A DNA stretch of 8,858 bases from positions 1 through 8,858 of the forward strand of contig CAMOGZ010000048.1 in the NCBI GenBank assembly GCA_946614405.1, in the 5' to 3' direction. How positions within the stretch are numbered: position 1 is the first letter of the stretch; each line of letters starts with the position of its first letter. The notes beneath the pieces were generated by a model. That model did not search any database, was not told the origin of the DNA, and worked only from the letters and a program-made list of their open reading frames with translations. This document shows, piece after piece, positions 1 to 8,858 of the stretch. Both the position numbers and the translations under genes were made by a program. Origin of the DNA: an uncultured Eubacterium sp. (GTDB lineage Bacteria > Bacillota > Clostridia > Peptostreptococcales > Anaerovoracaceae).

Positions 1-1242
1 CCGGCAGAACCGGAAGCTCCGAAGGCAGAAGAAGCACCTGCTCCTGCACCGGCTGCAGAGGATCAGGTTGAAGATATGGCTGATTATCTGAGCCAGATCA
101 ACCGGGAGCAGATCTCCCTGGCAGCACTGCTGAAGGCAGCGTCCAAGCAGGATCTTGGCGGACTGAAGGCAGCCGCACCGGCAGAAGAGCCTGCAGCACC
201 GGCCCAGCCGGAACCGACACCGGCACCGGTGGCAGAGCCTGTTGCTCCGGTCGTTGAGCCTGTCGCAGAGCCCGCACCGGAAGTGAAGCCTGAACCGGCC
301 GCTGAGCCTGTGGCACCGGTCCAGCCGGAACCGACACCGGCACCAGTAGAAGAGCCTGTAGCTCCGGCTGTGGAAGAGACCATCGAGCCGGTTGCCAAGG
401 CACTGGATGAGCAGTCCTTACCGGAAGTAGAAGCACCGGTATTCTTTGAGGGCGAGATGCCGAAGCCGGAGCTGGTATTTGCCGCACCGGAAAAGGCAGA
501 AGAGCCTGCAGCAGAGGAAGTAAAGGCAGAGCCCGCTCAGGAGACCACATTCGCAGATCTCTTTGCTCCCACTATCAAGGAAGAGCCGAAGGAAGAGCCT
601 GCACCGGCACCGGCCGTGGAGCCTGCCGCACCGGCAGAGCCCGAACCGGTTTACAGAACCGTCGATGATGAGTTCGATCCTGAGAAAGAATTGGCTTTGT
701 TCCGCGCAAGAGTAGAGCAGCAGATGGGCATCAAGGTTGAGCCGGAGAAGCCGGAAGAGCCGGCAGCACCGGTCCAGCCGGAACCGATCGCACAGCCCGC
801 AGCCCCGGCACCGGCCGTGGAGCCTGCAGCACCGGAGAAGCCGGTGGCTGAGCCTGTGAAGAAACCGGAACCTGCACCGGCAAAACCGGAACCGAGACGC
901 GAGAGCATCGAGGATCTCTTCGGCAAGCCGCAGCAGAAGGCACCGGAGAAGAGCATCGAGCAGCGCGTTGCAGAGGATTCTGCAGTAAAGGCTCCGGCAG
1001 ACAACCGGATCACCTATCATGACGTATTCCGTGACGAGATCCTGGCAGAACAGGAAGGCAAGAAGAAAGAGCCGAAGAGCCACATTGGCCTGAAGATCCT
1101 GGCTGTGATCCTGCTGATCCTGATCGTCGTCGAGATCGCCGTCATCGCCATCAAGTGGGCAGCACCGGAGAGCGCAGCAGCGATCCGTCTGCAGGATATT
1201 TTCAACAGCATCTATGGAGCTTTGACATCAATAGGGAGTTAA
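1..1242 (+). CDS. Ala/Pro/Glu-rich single-pass membrane protein, 5' end missing
   Basis: The reading frame is open from base 1, and the codons before the first internal ATG (base 76) already encode the same Pro/Ala/Glu-rich sequence, so the true start lies upstream and 413 residues are visible. About the first 330 residues are low-complexity, acidic and Pro-rich (repeats such as QPEPTPAPV and EPAAPA), probably extended and disordered. Short less repetitive islands interrupt this, for example residues 222-243, a likely amphipathic helix, and 335-350 (RITYHDVFRDEI). Residues 366-384 (window numbering) form one hydrophobic helix preceded by a Lys-rich stretch (EGKKKEPK), which by the positive-inside rule puts the long Pro-rich part in the cytoplasm and a tail of about 29 residues outside. 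No enzymatic domain is visible. The stop is 27 bases before the UPF0182 gene, so the two are probably co-transcribed. I do not recognise a named family; the missing N-terminus could carry a domain that would identify it. Confidence 0.8.
   Translation, partial: PAEPEAPKAEEAPAPAPAAEDQVEDMADYLSQINREQISLAALLKAASKQDLGGLKAAAPAEEPAAPAQPEPTPAPVAEPVAPVVEPVAEPAPEVKPEPAAEPVAPVQPEPTPAPVEEPVAPAVEETIEPVAKALDEQSLPEVEAPVFFEGEMPKPELVFAAPEKAEEPAAEEVKAEPAQETTFADLFAPTIKEEPKEEPAPAPAVEPAAPAEPEPVYRTVDDEFDPEKELALFRARVEQQMGIKVEPEKPEEPAAPVQPEPIAQPAAPAPAVEPAAPEKPVAEPVKKPEPAPAKPEPRRESIEDLFGKPQQKAPEKSIEQRVAEDSAVKAPADNRITYHDVFRDEILAEQEGKKKEPKSHIGLKILAVILLILIVVEIAVIAIKWAAPESAAAIRLQDIFNSIYGALTSIGS
187..367 (+). repeat. Direct repeat, two near-identical 64-bp copies in the Pro-rich gene
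   Basis: Bases 187-250 and 304-367 align without gaps at an offset of 117 bases (39 codons) with about 7 mismatches. The core, 204-227 and 321-344, is identical over 24 bases. Both copies encode EP(A/V)AP(A/V)QPEPTPAPV(A/E)EPVAP. A shorter piece of the same core recurs at 774-787. The repeat keeps the reading frame, so it reflects in-frame internal duplication of a low-complexity protein segment rather than a mobile element or a CRISPR array. Confidence 0.8.
604..827 (+). repeat. Direct repeat, two identical 23-bp copies in the Pro-rich gene
   Basis: Bases 604-626 and 805-827 are identical (beginning CCGGCACCGG and ending GAGCCTGC) and encode PAPAVEPA in the same frame, 201 bases (67 codons) apart. 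This is a second, separate in-frame duplication within the same gene, consistent with growth of the Pro-rich region by slippage or recombination. Confidence 0.75.
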
Positions 1243-1249
1243 CCATAAA
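1222..1249 (+). promoter_or_regulatory. Possible weak sigma-A promoter at the end of the Pro-rich gene
   Basis: A perfect TTGACA (1222-1227) is followed after 16 bases by CATAAA (1244-1249), which matches four of six bases of the -10 consensus. A start about 7 bases further would fall on the Shine-Dalgarno sequence at 1256-1260, leaving almost no leader. That makes it doubtful, and the -35 box also codes for residues of the upstream protein. It is listed because it is the only promoter-like sequence between the two genes. Confidence 0.2.
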
Positions 1250-1255
1250 GGGATT

Positions 1256-1260
1256 GGAGG
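1256..1260 (+). promoter_or_regulatory. Ribosome binding site that supports a TTG start
   Basis: GGAGG lies 9 bases before the TTG at 1270 and nothing comparable precedes a nearby in-frame ATG or GTG. The next in-frame Met codons lie after the first membrane helix. The site therefore fixes the UPF0182 start at the TTG. Confidence 0.8.
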
Positions 1261-1269
1261 AATAGAGTT

Positions 1270-4146
1270 TTGAAATATGCAAAAGGACCGGCTGCGCCGA
1301 AACCACGGCGCCGTACCAGCGTTGTGATCCTGTTTATCGTAGTCATCATCGCGATTTTGCTGCTTCTGGTCAACTTCATTACGGACTGGATGTGGTTCGC
1401 GGAGATGAAATATGTTCCCGTATTCTTCACACAGCTGTTCACCCAGCTGAAAGTCGGAATACCGACCTTCATCATCGTGTTCCTGCTGGTGGAATACTAC
1501 CTGCGAAGTTTAAGAAAGGGCTATTTCCAGAAGATCGTATCTCACGAAGAGACGGATATGAAGAAGCTCGGGCGGTATACCAACCTGGTGGCCCTGGCAT
1601 TCTCCGTCATTGTGGCATATTACACATCGAACCAGCTGTGGTTCAAGATACTGGAGTTTACCAACAGTACCGACTTCGGAAAGAAGGATCCGCTGTTCCA
1701 TCAGGAGATTTCCTTCTACATATTCAAACTGGACTTCCTGAAGGTCCTGAATGAACTTCTGATCGCAGTGATCCTGCTGATCGTCTTCATGACCGTTCTG
1801 TACTACATGATCCTCATCGTGATGCACAGCCCGGATATCATGAAGGAAGAAGAGGAAGACACAGCAGACTTTACCGAAGATGATGAAGAGCGTTACACCG
1901 GTAACGCCAACCCATTTGGAAATGACACACCCTTCGGACGTGTCTTTGACAACATCAACACCAGAAGACCAAGACGTCCGGCAAGACCCAAGAAGAGCTT
2001 CGACGACAACAATTTCAAACAGCTTCTGGGGATCGCTTCCCATCAGCTGACCGTCCTCGGAGTGGTATTCTTCCTGATGCTGGGACTGGACTTCTTCCTG
2101 AAGCAGTTCGATCTGCTTCATGCACACACCGGTGCGGTATACGGCGCCGGATTTACCGACATCAACGTCACCCTGTGGATGTTCCGTGTTCTGATCGTCC
2201 TGTCTGTACTGGGCGCCATCATGACCGCGATCCACATCCGCAACAGACAGATCAAGAAGATCTTCACCATCCCCGTGATCATGATCGTGGTGGGAGTCAT
2301 CGGAGTCGGCCTGGGAATCGTGGTGGAGAGCCTGATCGTTCAGCCGGACCAGCTGAACAAGGAAGAGAAATACCTGGCCAGAAACATCGAGTATACCCAG
2401 TATGCTTATGAACTGGATGATGTAGACGTAAAGAGCTTCTCCGCATCCGACAGTCTGACCAGCAAGGATATCAGTGACAACAGTGCCACGATCTCCAACG
2501 TACGTATCAACGATTACAACCCGGTCAAGACTTTCTATAACCAGACACAGAGTATCCGTCAGTACTACACCTTCAACGGAGTAGACGTAGACCGCTACCA
2601 GCTGAACGGCGCACTGACCCAGACCTACCTGTCTGTGAGAGAAATCGACGAGGGCAAGATCAGTGATACCTGGCTGAACCGCCACATCAAGTACACCCAC
2701 GGATACGGACTGACCCTGTCCAAGGTAAACACCGTAACCGCCAGCGGACAGCCGGATGTACTGGTGAAGAACATTCCGCCGGAATCCAGCATCAACGAGA
2801 TCGACATCAAGGAGCCGCGGATCTACTTCGGTGAACTCACCAACGATTATTCCCTGGTGAACACCTCCGAGGAAGAGTTCGACTATCCGGACGGAAGCGA
2901 GAACAAGTACACCAAGTACGAAGGAAAAGCCGGAATCAAGATGGGCCTCTTCGCACGTGTCATGTTCGCGATCCGGGAAAACAGCCTGAAGATGCTGGTT
3001 TCCACCAACATCAACAGCAATTCCAAGATCCTGATCTACCGGAACATCAATGATCGTGTCCGGAAGATCATGCCGTATCTGAGCTATGAGGATGATCCCT
3101 ATGCAGTGACCAGCGATGGCCGCATCTACTGGATCATCGATGCATATACAACGAGTTCCTACTATCCGTATTCCCAGCCTTACAGTGGTGAGCAGGGAAC
3201 GACGAACTACGTCAGAAACTCCATCAAGGTCGTGGTGGATGCCTACAACGGTGATGTAAACTACTACATCGTCGACGAGAAGGATCCGATCGCCAAGACC
3301 TACCAGAAGATTTATCCGGCACTCTTCAAGGATTTCAAGGATATGCCGGAAGGCCTGAAATCCCACATTCGTTATCCGAATGCGCTGTTCCAGCTGCAGG
3401 CGAATATCTACACCCGTTACCACATGAACAACGTCAACGTGTTCTATCAGAACGAGGATATGTGGGATATCGCCAACGAGACCTACGGAACCAAGACCAA
3501 GAAGATGACGCCGAACTACTACATCGTCAATCTGCCGGGTGAGAAGGAAGCCGAGTTCATCAACTCTATTCCGTTCACTCCGAGAGATAAGAAGAATATG
3601 ACGGCGCTGATGATCGCCAGAAATGACGGCGCCAACTACGGCAAACTGGTCCTCTACCAGTTCCCGAAGAGCAAGACCGTCTATGGTGCGGAGCAGGTGG
3701 AAGCGCTGATTGCGCAGAACACCAAGATCTCACAGGACTTCGCTCTGTGGTCGCAGGCAGGTACCGATTACAGCAGAGGTAATCTGTTCGTCATTCCGAT
3801 CAACGATTCCCTGCTCTATGTCGAGCCGATCTATCTGGAAGCGAAGAACTCCGCGATTCCGGAAGTGAAGAGAGTCGTAGTAGTCTATGGCGACAAGATC
3901 GCATACCAGTCCACACTGGGAGACGCTCTCACCGAGATGTTCGGTGACAGCGGCGGCGCAGATGAGTCCGGAAGCCTCAGCGGTGAAACCGGCGACGATT
4001 CCAAGAAGATGACCAAGGATGACTACATCAAGATGGCACAGGATGCTTACGACAAGGCACAGGATGCCCTGAAGGACGGCGACTGGACCAACTATGGCAA
4101 GTACATGGATCAGCTGGAGGATGCGCTGAGCAAGATCTCGTCATAA
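1270..4146 (+). CDS. UPF0182 family integral membrane protein
   Basis: The 958-residue product is a full-length member of the UPF0182 family (COG1615), whose function is unknown. Seven hydrophobic segments can be seen at about residues 17-38, 63-81, 104-120, 161-185, 259-277, 303-322 and 331-357. A large soluble region of about 550 residues follows, expected outside the membrane. Family hallmarks are present: WFAEMKYVPVFFTQL, DPLFHQEISFYIFKLDF, HIKYTHGYGL, EPRIYFGEL, EFDYPDGSEN, GRIYWIIDAYTTSSYYPYS, VRNSIKVVVDAYNGDV and YHMNNVNVFYQNEDMW. The TM4-TM5 loop (190-245) is Glu/Asp-rich and then Arg/Pro-rich. The C-terminus is an acidic Gly/Ser linker followed by a predicted helical tail (about 916-958, ending ALSKISS). 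It starts with TTG behind a GGAGG site and follows the Pro-rich membrane protein gene by 27 bases, ending just before a terminator hairpin. Family assignment is firm; biochemical role is not known. Confidence 0.95.
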   Translation: MKYAKGPAAPKPRRRTSVVILFIVVIIAILLLLVNFITDWMWFAEMKYVPVFFTQLFTQLKVGIPTFIIVFLLVEYYLRSLRKGYFQKIVSHEETDMKKLGRYTNLVALAFSVIVAYYTSNQLWFKILEFTNSTDFGKKDPLFHQEISFYIFKLDFLKVLNELLIAVILLIVFMTVLYYMILIVMHSPDIMKEEEEDTADFTEDDEERYTGNANPFGNDTPFGRVFDNINTRRPRRPARPKKSFDDNNFKQLLGIASHQLTVLGVVFFLMLGLDFFLKQFDLLHAHTGAVYGAGFTDINVTLWMFRVLIVLSVLGAIMTAIHIRNRQIKKIFTIPVIMIVVGVIGVGLGIVVESLIVQPDQLNKEEKYLARNIEYTQYAYELDDVDVKSFSASDSLTSKDISDNSATISNVRINDYNPVKTFYNQTQSIRQYYTFNGVDVDRYQLNGALTQTYLSVREIDEGKISDTWLNRHIKYTHGYGLTLSKVNTVTASGQPDVLVKNIPPESSINEIDIKEPRIYFGELTNDYSLVNTSEEEFDYPDGSENKYTKYEGKAGIKMGLFARVMFAIRENSLKMLVSTNINSNSKILIYRNINDRVRKIMPYLSYEDDPYAVTSDGRIYWIIDAYTTSSYYPYSQPYSGEQGTTNYVRNSIKVVVDAYNGDVNYYIVDEKDPIAKTYQKIYPALFKDFKDMPEGLKSHIRYPNALFQLQANIYTRYHMNNVNVFYQNEDMWDIANETYGTKTKKMTPNYYIVNLPGEKEAEFINSIPFTPRDKKNMTALMIARNDGANYGKLVLYQFPKSKTVYGAEQVEALIAQNTKISQDFALWSQAGTDYSRGNLFVIPINDSLLYVEPIYLEAKNSAIPEVKRVVVVYGDKIAYQSTLGDALTEMFGDSGGADESGSLSGETGDDSKKMTKDDYIKMAQDAYDKAQDALKDGDWTNYGKYMDQLEDALSKISS

Positions 4147-4167
4147 CGGAAAAAAGAGATAAATACC

Positions 4168-4207
4168 AGCCTGAGGGACATTCATTTCGAATGTCCCATG
4201 GCTTTTT
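4168..4207 (+). terminator. Rho-independent terminator-like hairpin between UPF0182 gene and glnA
   Basis: A perfect 9-bp stem pairs GGGACATTC (4175-4183) with GAATGTCCC (4189-4197) around a 5-base loop. It is extended across a small internal loop by AGCC (4168-4171) with GGCT (4200-4203) and runs into TTTTT (4203-4207). This is a textbook intrinsic terminator 21 bases after the UPF0182 stop. The T tract ends only 19 bases before the glnA start, so it could also work as a leader attenuator for glnA. Confidence 0.85.
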
Positions 4208-4214
4208 GAAAGAA

Positions 4215-4219
4215 GGGAG
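4215..4219 (+). promoter_or_regulatory. Ribosome binding site that decides the glnA start
   Basis: GGGAG, within AAGGGAGA, is 7 bases before the ATG at 4227. The earlier in-frame ATG at 4191 lies in the right arm of the terminator hairpin and has no such site, so translation should begin at 4227. Confidence 0.85.
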
Positions 4220-4226
4220 ATGTTAC

Positions 4227-7429
<3,203 letters not shown>

Positions 7430-7433
7430 CAGC

Positions 7434-8858
7434 ATGAAACATATAGTCGGACGAATTTTTAGCGTATTATTCAGCCGGATGGTCATCCTGATGGTGCTGA
7501 TCCTGGCGCAGACGGCGTATCTGTTTGTCCTGTTTTTCAGGCTGTATGAGAACGTCCACTGGGTCAGCTACGTGATGAACACCCTGGCGCTTGTCATGTC
7601 CCTCTATGTGATCTGGCGAGACCGTGATCCAGCCTATAAAATAGGCTGGATCCTTTTGATATGCCTGTTTACGGTGGTGGGAGTGCCCCTGTATGCTTTG
7701 TACGGGGACAAGAAGCCCTCCCGGCACCTGCGCCGGCGCATCGACTCCGTGGAGAAGCAGCACCGGCTGGACCTGACCCAGACGGAAGACCTGCGGACCG
7801 TGGGCGGCACCACCCGCATGAAGCGCACCGTGGAGTACGTGGCGAAGTCTGGACCGTACCCCGCCTGGGCCCACACCGGGACCCGGTATTACGAAGTGGG
7901 AGAGCGGTTCTTTGAGGATTTCCTGGAGGACCTGGCCATGGCGGAGCACTTTATTTTCCTGGAATATTTCATCATCTCCCGGGGGAGTCTCTGGGATGAG
8001 ATCGCGAAACTGCTGAAACAAAAGGCGGCGGAAGGGGTGGATATCCGCATCATTTACGATGACGTGGGCTCCATCAACTGCCTGCCTCGGAGATTTGTGA
8101 AGGAGATGACCGATGCAGGCATCCGGGTGCTGGCCTTCAACACCGTGAAGCCGCTGCTGTCGCTGGTCTATAACAACCGCGACCACCGCAAGATCGCAGT
8201 GATCGACGGATACATCGGATACACCGGCGGACTGAATATCGGGGATGAGTATGCTAACCGGAGGGTCCGGTTCGGCCATTGGAAGGACACCGGCATCCGC
8301 CTCTACGGAAATGCCGTGTGGAACTTCACGGTGATGTTCCTGAATATGTGGAATGCCTTCTGCAAGCCCGCTGACCGGGTGGAGGGGTACCATCGCTACG
8401 GCCCCCACGTCTACCATCCCGGCGAGTTCGGCACCGATGGCATCGTGCAGCCATTCTCGGATACGCCTCTGGACGAGGAGAATCTGGGACAAAACCTTTA
8501 CATGGAGATTCTGAATCAGGCGGAGGATTATGTGTTCATCTACACGCCCTACCTGATTCCGTCATCGGAGATGATGACGGCTCTGACCCTGGCGGCCAAG
8601 CGCGGGGTGGACGTGCGGCTGGTGACTCCGGGCATCCCGGACAAGCCTCTGATCTTCGCCATGACACGTTCCTATTACGCGCCGCTGATGGCTGCGGGAC
8701 TGACGATCTATGAGTACACTCCGGGCTTCATCCATGCCAAGAGCTTCGTCAGCGACGACCGCATCGCAGTGGTGGGGTCTCTGAACGTGGACTTCCGGAG
8801 CCTGTTCCTGCACTTCGAGTGCGGGACACTGCTGGTGGATTCCAGCTGCATCGCAGAC
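7434..8858 (+). CDS. cls: Cardiolipin synthase (phospholipase D superfamily), 3' end missing
   Basis: The enzyme condenses phosphatidylglycerol molecules to cardiolipin and glycerol at the cytoplasmic membrane. The window holds 475 codons without a stop, and bacterial Cls is usually about 480-510 residues, so only a short C-terminus is cut off. Hydrophobic segments lie at about residues 16-37, 43-61 and 69-90. The last, with DPAYKIGWILL and GVPLYALYGDKK, matches the N-terminal domain (PLDc_N) of this family. Both HKD catalytic motifs are intact: NNRDHRKIAVIDG (His251, Lys253, Asp258) followed by YTGGLNIGDEY, and FIHAKSFVSDD (His434, Lys436, Asp441) followed by VVGSLNVDFRSL. The ATG at 7434 is 4 bases after the serS stop and has no clear Shine-Dalgarno sequence, suggesting translational coupling; the frame is closed by a stop at 7410-7412, and no other start precedes it. 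A strong hairpin lies inside the gene at 7626-7652. Another transphosphatidylase activity of the PLD family is possible but less likely. Confidence 0.93.
   Translation, partial: MKHIVGRIFSVLFSRMVILMVLILAQTAYLFVLFFRLYENVHWVSYVMNTLALVMSLYVIWRDRDPAYKIGWILLICLFTVVGVPLYALYGDKKPSRHLRRRIDSVEKQHRLDLTQTEDLRTVGGTTRMKRTVEYVAKSGPYPAWAHTGTRYYEVGERFFEDFLEDLAMAEHFIFLEYFIISRGSLWDEIAKLLKQKAAEGVDIRIIYDDVGSINCLPRRFVKEMTDAGIRVLAFNTVKPLLSLVYNNRDHRKIAVIDGYIGYTGGLNIGDEYANRRVRFGHWKDTGIRLYGNAVWNFTVMFLNMWNAFCKPADRVEGYHRYGPHVYHPGEFGTDGIVQPFSDTPLDEENLGQNLYMEILNQAEDYVFIYTPYLIPSSEMMTALTLAAKRGVDVRLVTPGIPDKPLIFAMTRSYYAPLMAAGLTIYEYTPGFIHAKSFVSDDRIAVVGSLNVDFRSLFLHFECGTLLVDSSCIAD
7626..7657 (+). other. Intragenic hairpin with T run inside cls, terminator-like
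   Basis: GATCCAGCCTAT (7626-7637) and ATAGGCTGGATC (7641-7652) are perfect reverse complements, separated by AAA and followed by C and TTTT (7654-7657). It covers codons 65-73 of cls, encoding DPAYKIGWI, so it is coding sequence as well. A 12-bp perfect stem with a triloop and a short T run resembles an intrinsic terminator or attenuator. The T run is short, so termination may be partial. Whether it acts in RNA is an inference. Confidence 0.55.

Noticed and set aside
76..78. ATG at 76 as the start of the Pro-rich gene
   Set aside because: The same frame is open to base 1 and already encodes matching Pro/Ala/Glu-rich sequence, and there is no good Shine-Dalgarno site before this ATG.
84..398. 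A Gly/Ala/Ser/Thr-rich minus-strand frame opposite the Pro-rich gene
   Set aside because: It is the reverse-complement reading of the Pro/Ala/Glu repeats, which automatically gives a collagen-like low-complexity peptide.
187..900. CRISPR-like or minisatellite repeats
   Set aside because: The copies are few, unevenly spaced, in frame and explained by repeated Pro/Ala/Glu codons; there are no unique spacers of constant length.
1510..3423. A 637-codon open frame on the minus strand inside the UPF0182 gene
   Set aside because: The + strand frame matches a known family over its whole length. The antisense product is a His/Val/Asp-rich shadow with no recognisable motif, as often arises opposite GC-biased codons.
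4191..4226. ATG at 4191 as the glnA start, adding 12 residues
   Set aside because: It lies in the right arm of the terminator hairpin and has no ribosome binding site; the ATG at 4227 has GGGAG at 7 bases and gives a sensible N-terminus.
4147..4226. ANTAR two-hairpin leader or glutamine riboswitch before glnA
   Set aside because: Only one hairpin is present, with a 5-base loop, and I could not match the known consensus features of either element.
7467..8492. A 341-codon minus-strand frame opposite cls
   Set aside because: The + strand carries both HKD motifs and the N-terminal Cls domain; the antisense frame is a compositional shadow.
8559..8580. Inverted repeat CCGTCATC / GATGACGG with a 6-base loop in cls
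   Set aside because: Only 8 bp, with no T tract; roughly one such match is expected by chance in a window this size.

Overview
The window looks like chromosomal DNA of a moderately GC-rich member of the Bacillota, most likely a Clostridia/Lachnospiraceae-type bacterium. This is an inference from the gene types (a clostridial-style UPF0182 protein, a long glutamine synthetase, a Bacillota-type cardiolipin synthase), strong purine-rich Shine-Dalgarno sites, a TTG start and a hairpin-plus-T-tract terminator. All five genes are on the + strand and tightly packed; there is no gene-free stretch longer than about 80 bases, and I saw no tRNA, rRNA, CRISPR array, insertion sequence or phage gene.

Region 1 (1-4207): the 3' part of a gene for an Ala/Pro/Glu-rich, single-pass membrane protein, open at the left edge, followed after 27 bases by a complete UPF0182-family multi-pass membrane protein of 958 residues that starts with TTG. 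The two look like one transcription unit, closed by a strong rho-independent terminator-like hairpin. Both proteins belong to the cell envelope and neither has a known function.

Region 2 (4227-8858): glutamine synthetase (long form, 639 residues, with an insertion between two metal-ligand glutamates and a UVR-like C-terminal tail), then seryl-tRNA synthetase (serS) after 8 bases, then a PLD-type cardiolipin synthase after 4 bases, cut by the right edge. The spacing suggests co-transcription of nitrogen assimilation, tRNA charging and membrane lipid synthesis. This is a housekeeping cluster with no obvious shared pathway.

Most of the window is ordinary core genome. The points that deserve a second look are: (a) a perfect 12-bp inverted repeat with a 3-base loop and a short T run inside the cardiolipin synthase coding sequence, built with codons the gene otherwise rarely uses; (b) the terminator-like hairpin whose T tract ends only 19 bases before the glnA start, so it may act as an attenuator; (c) the UVR-like tail on glutamine synthetase; (d) the uncharacterised pair of an acidic Pro-rich membrane protein and a UPF0182 protein with a charged cytoplasmic loop. 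I did not find a convincing new defence, mobile or secretion system here.
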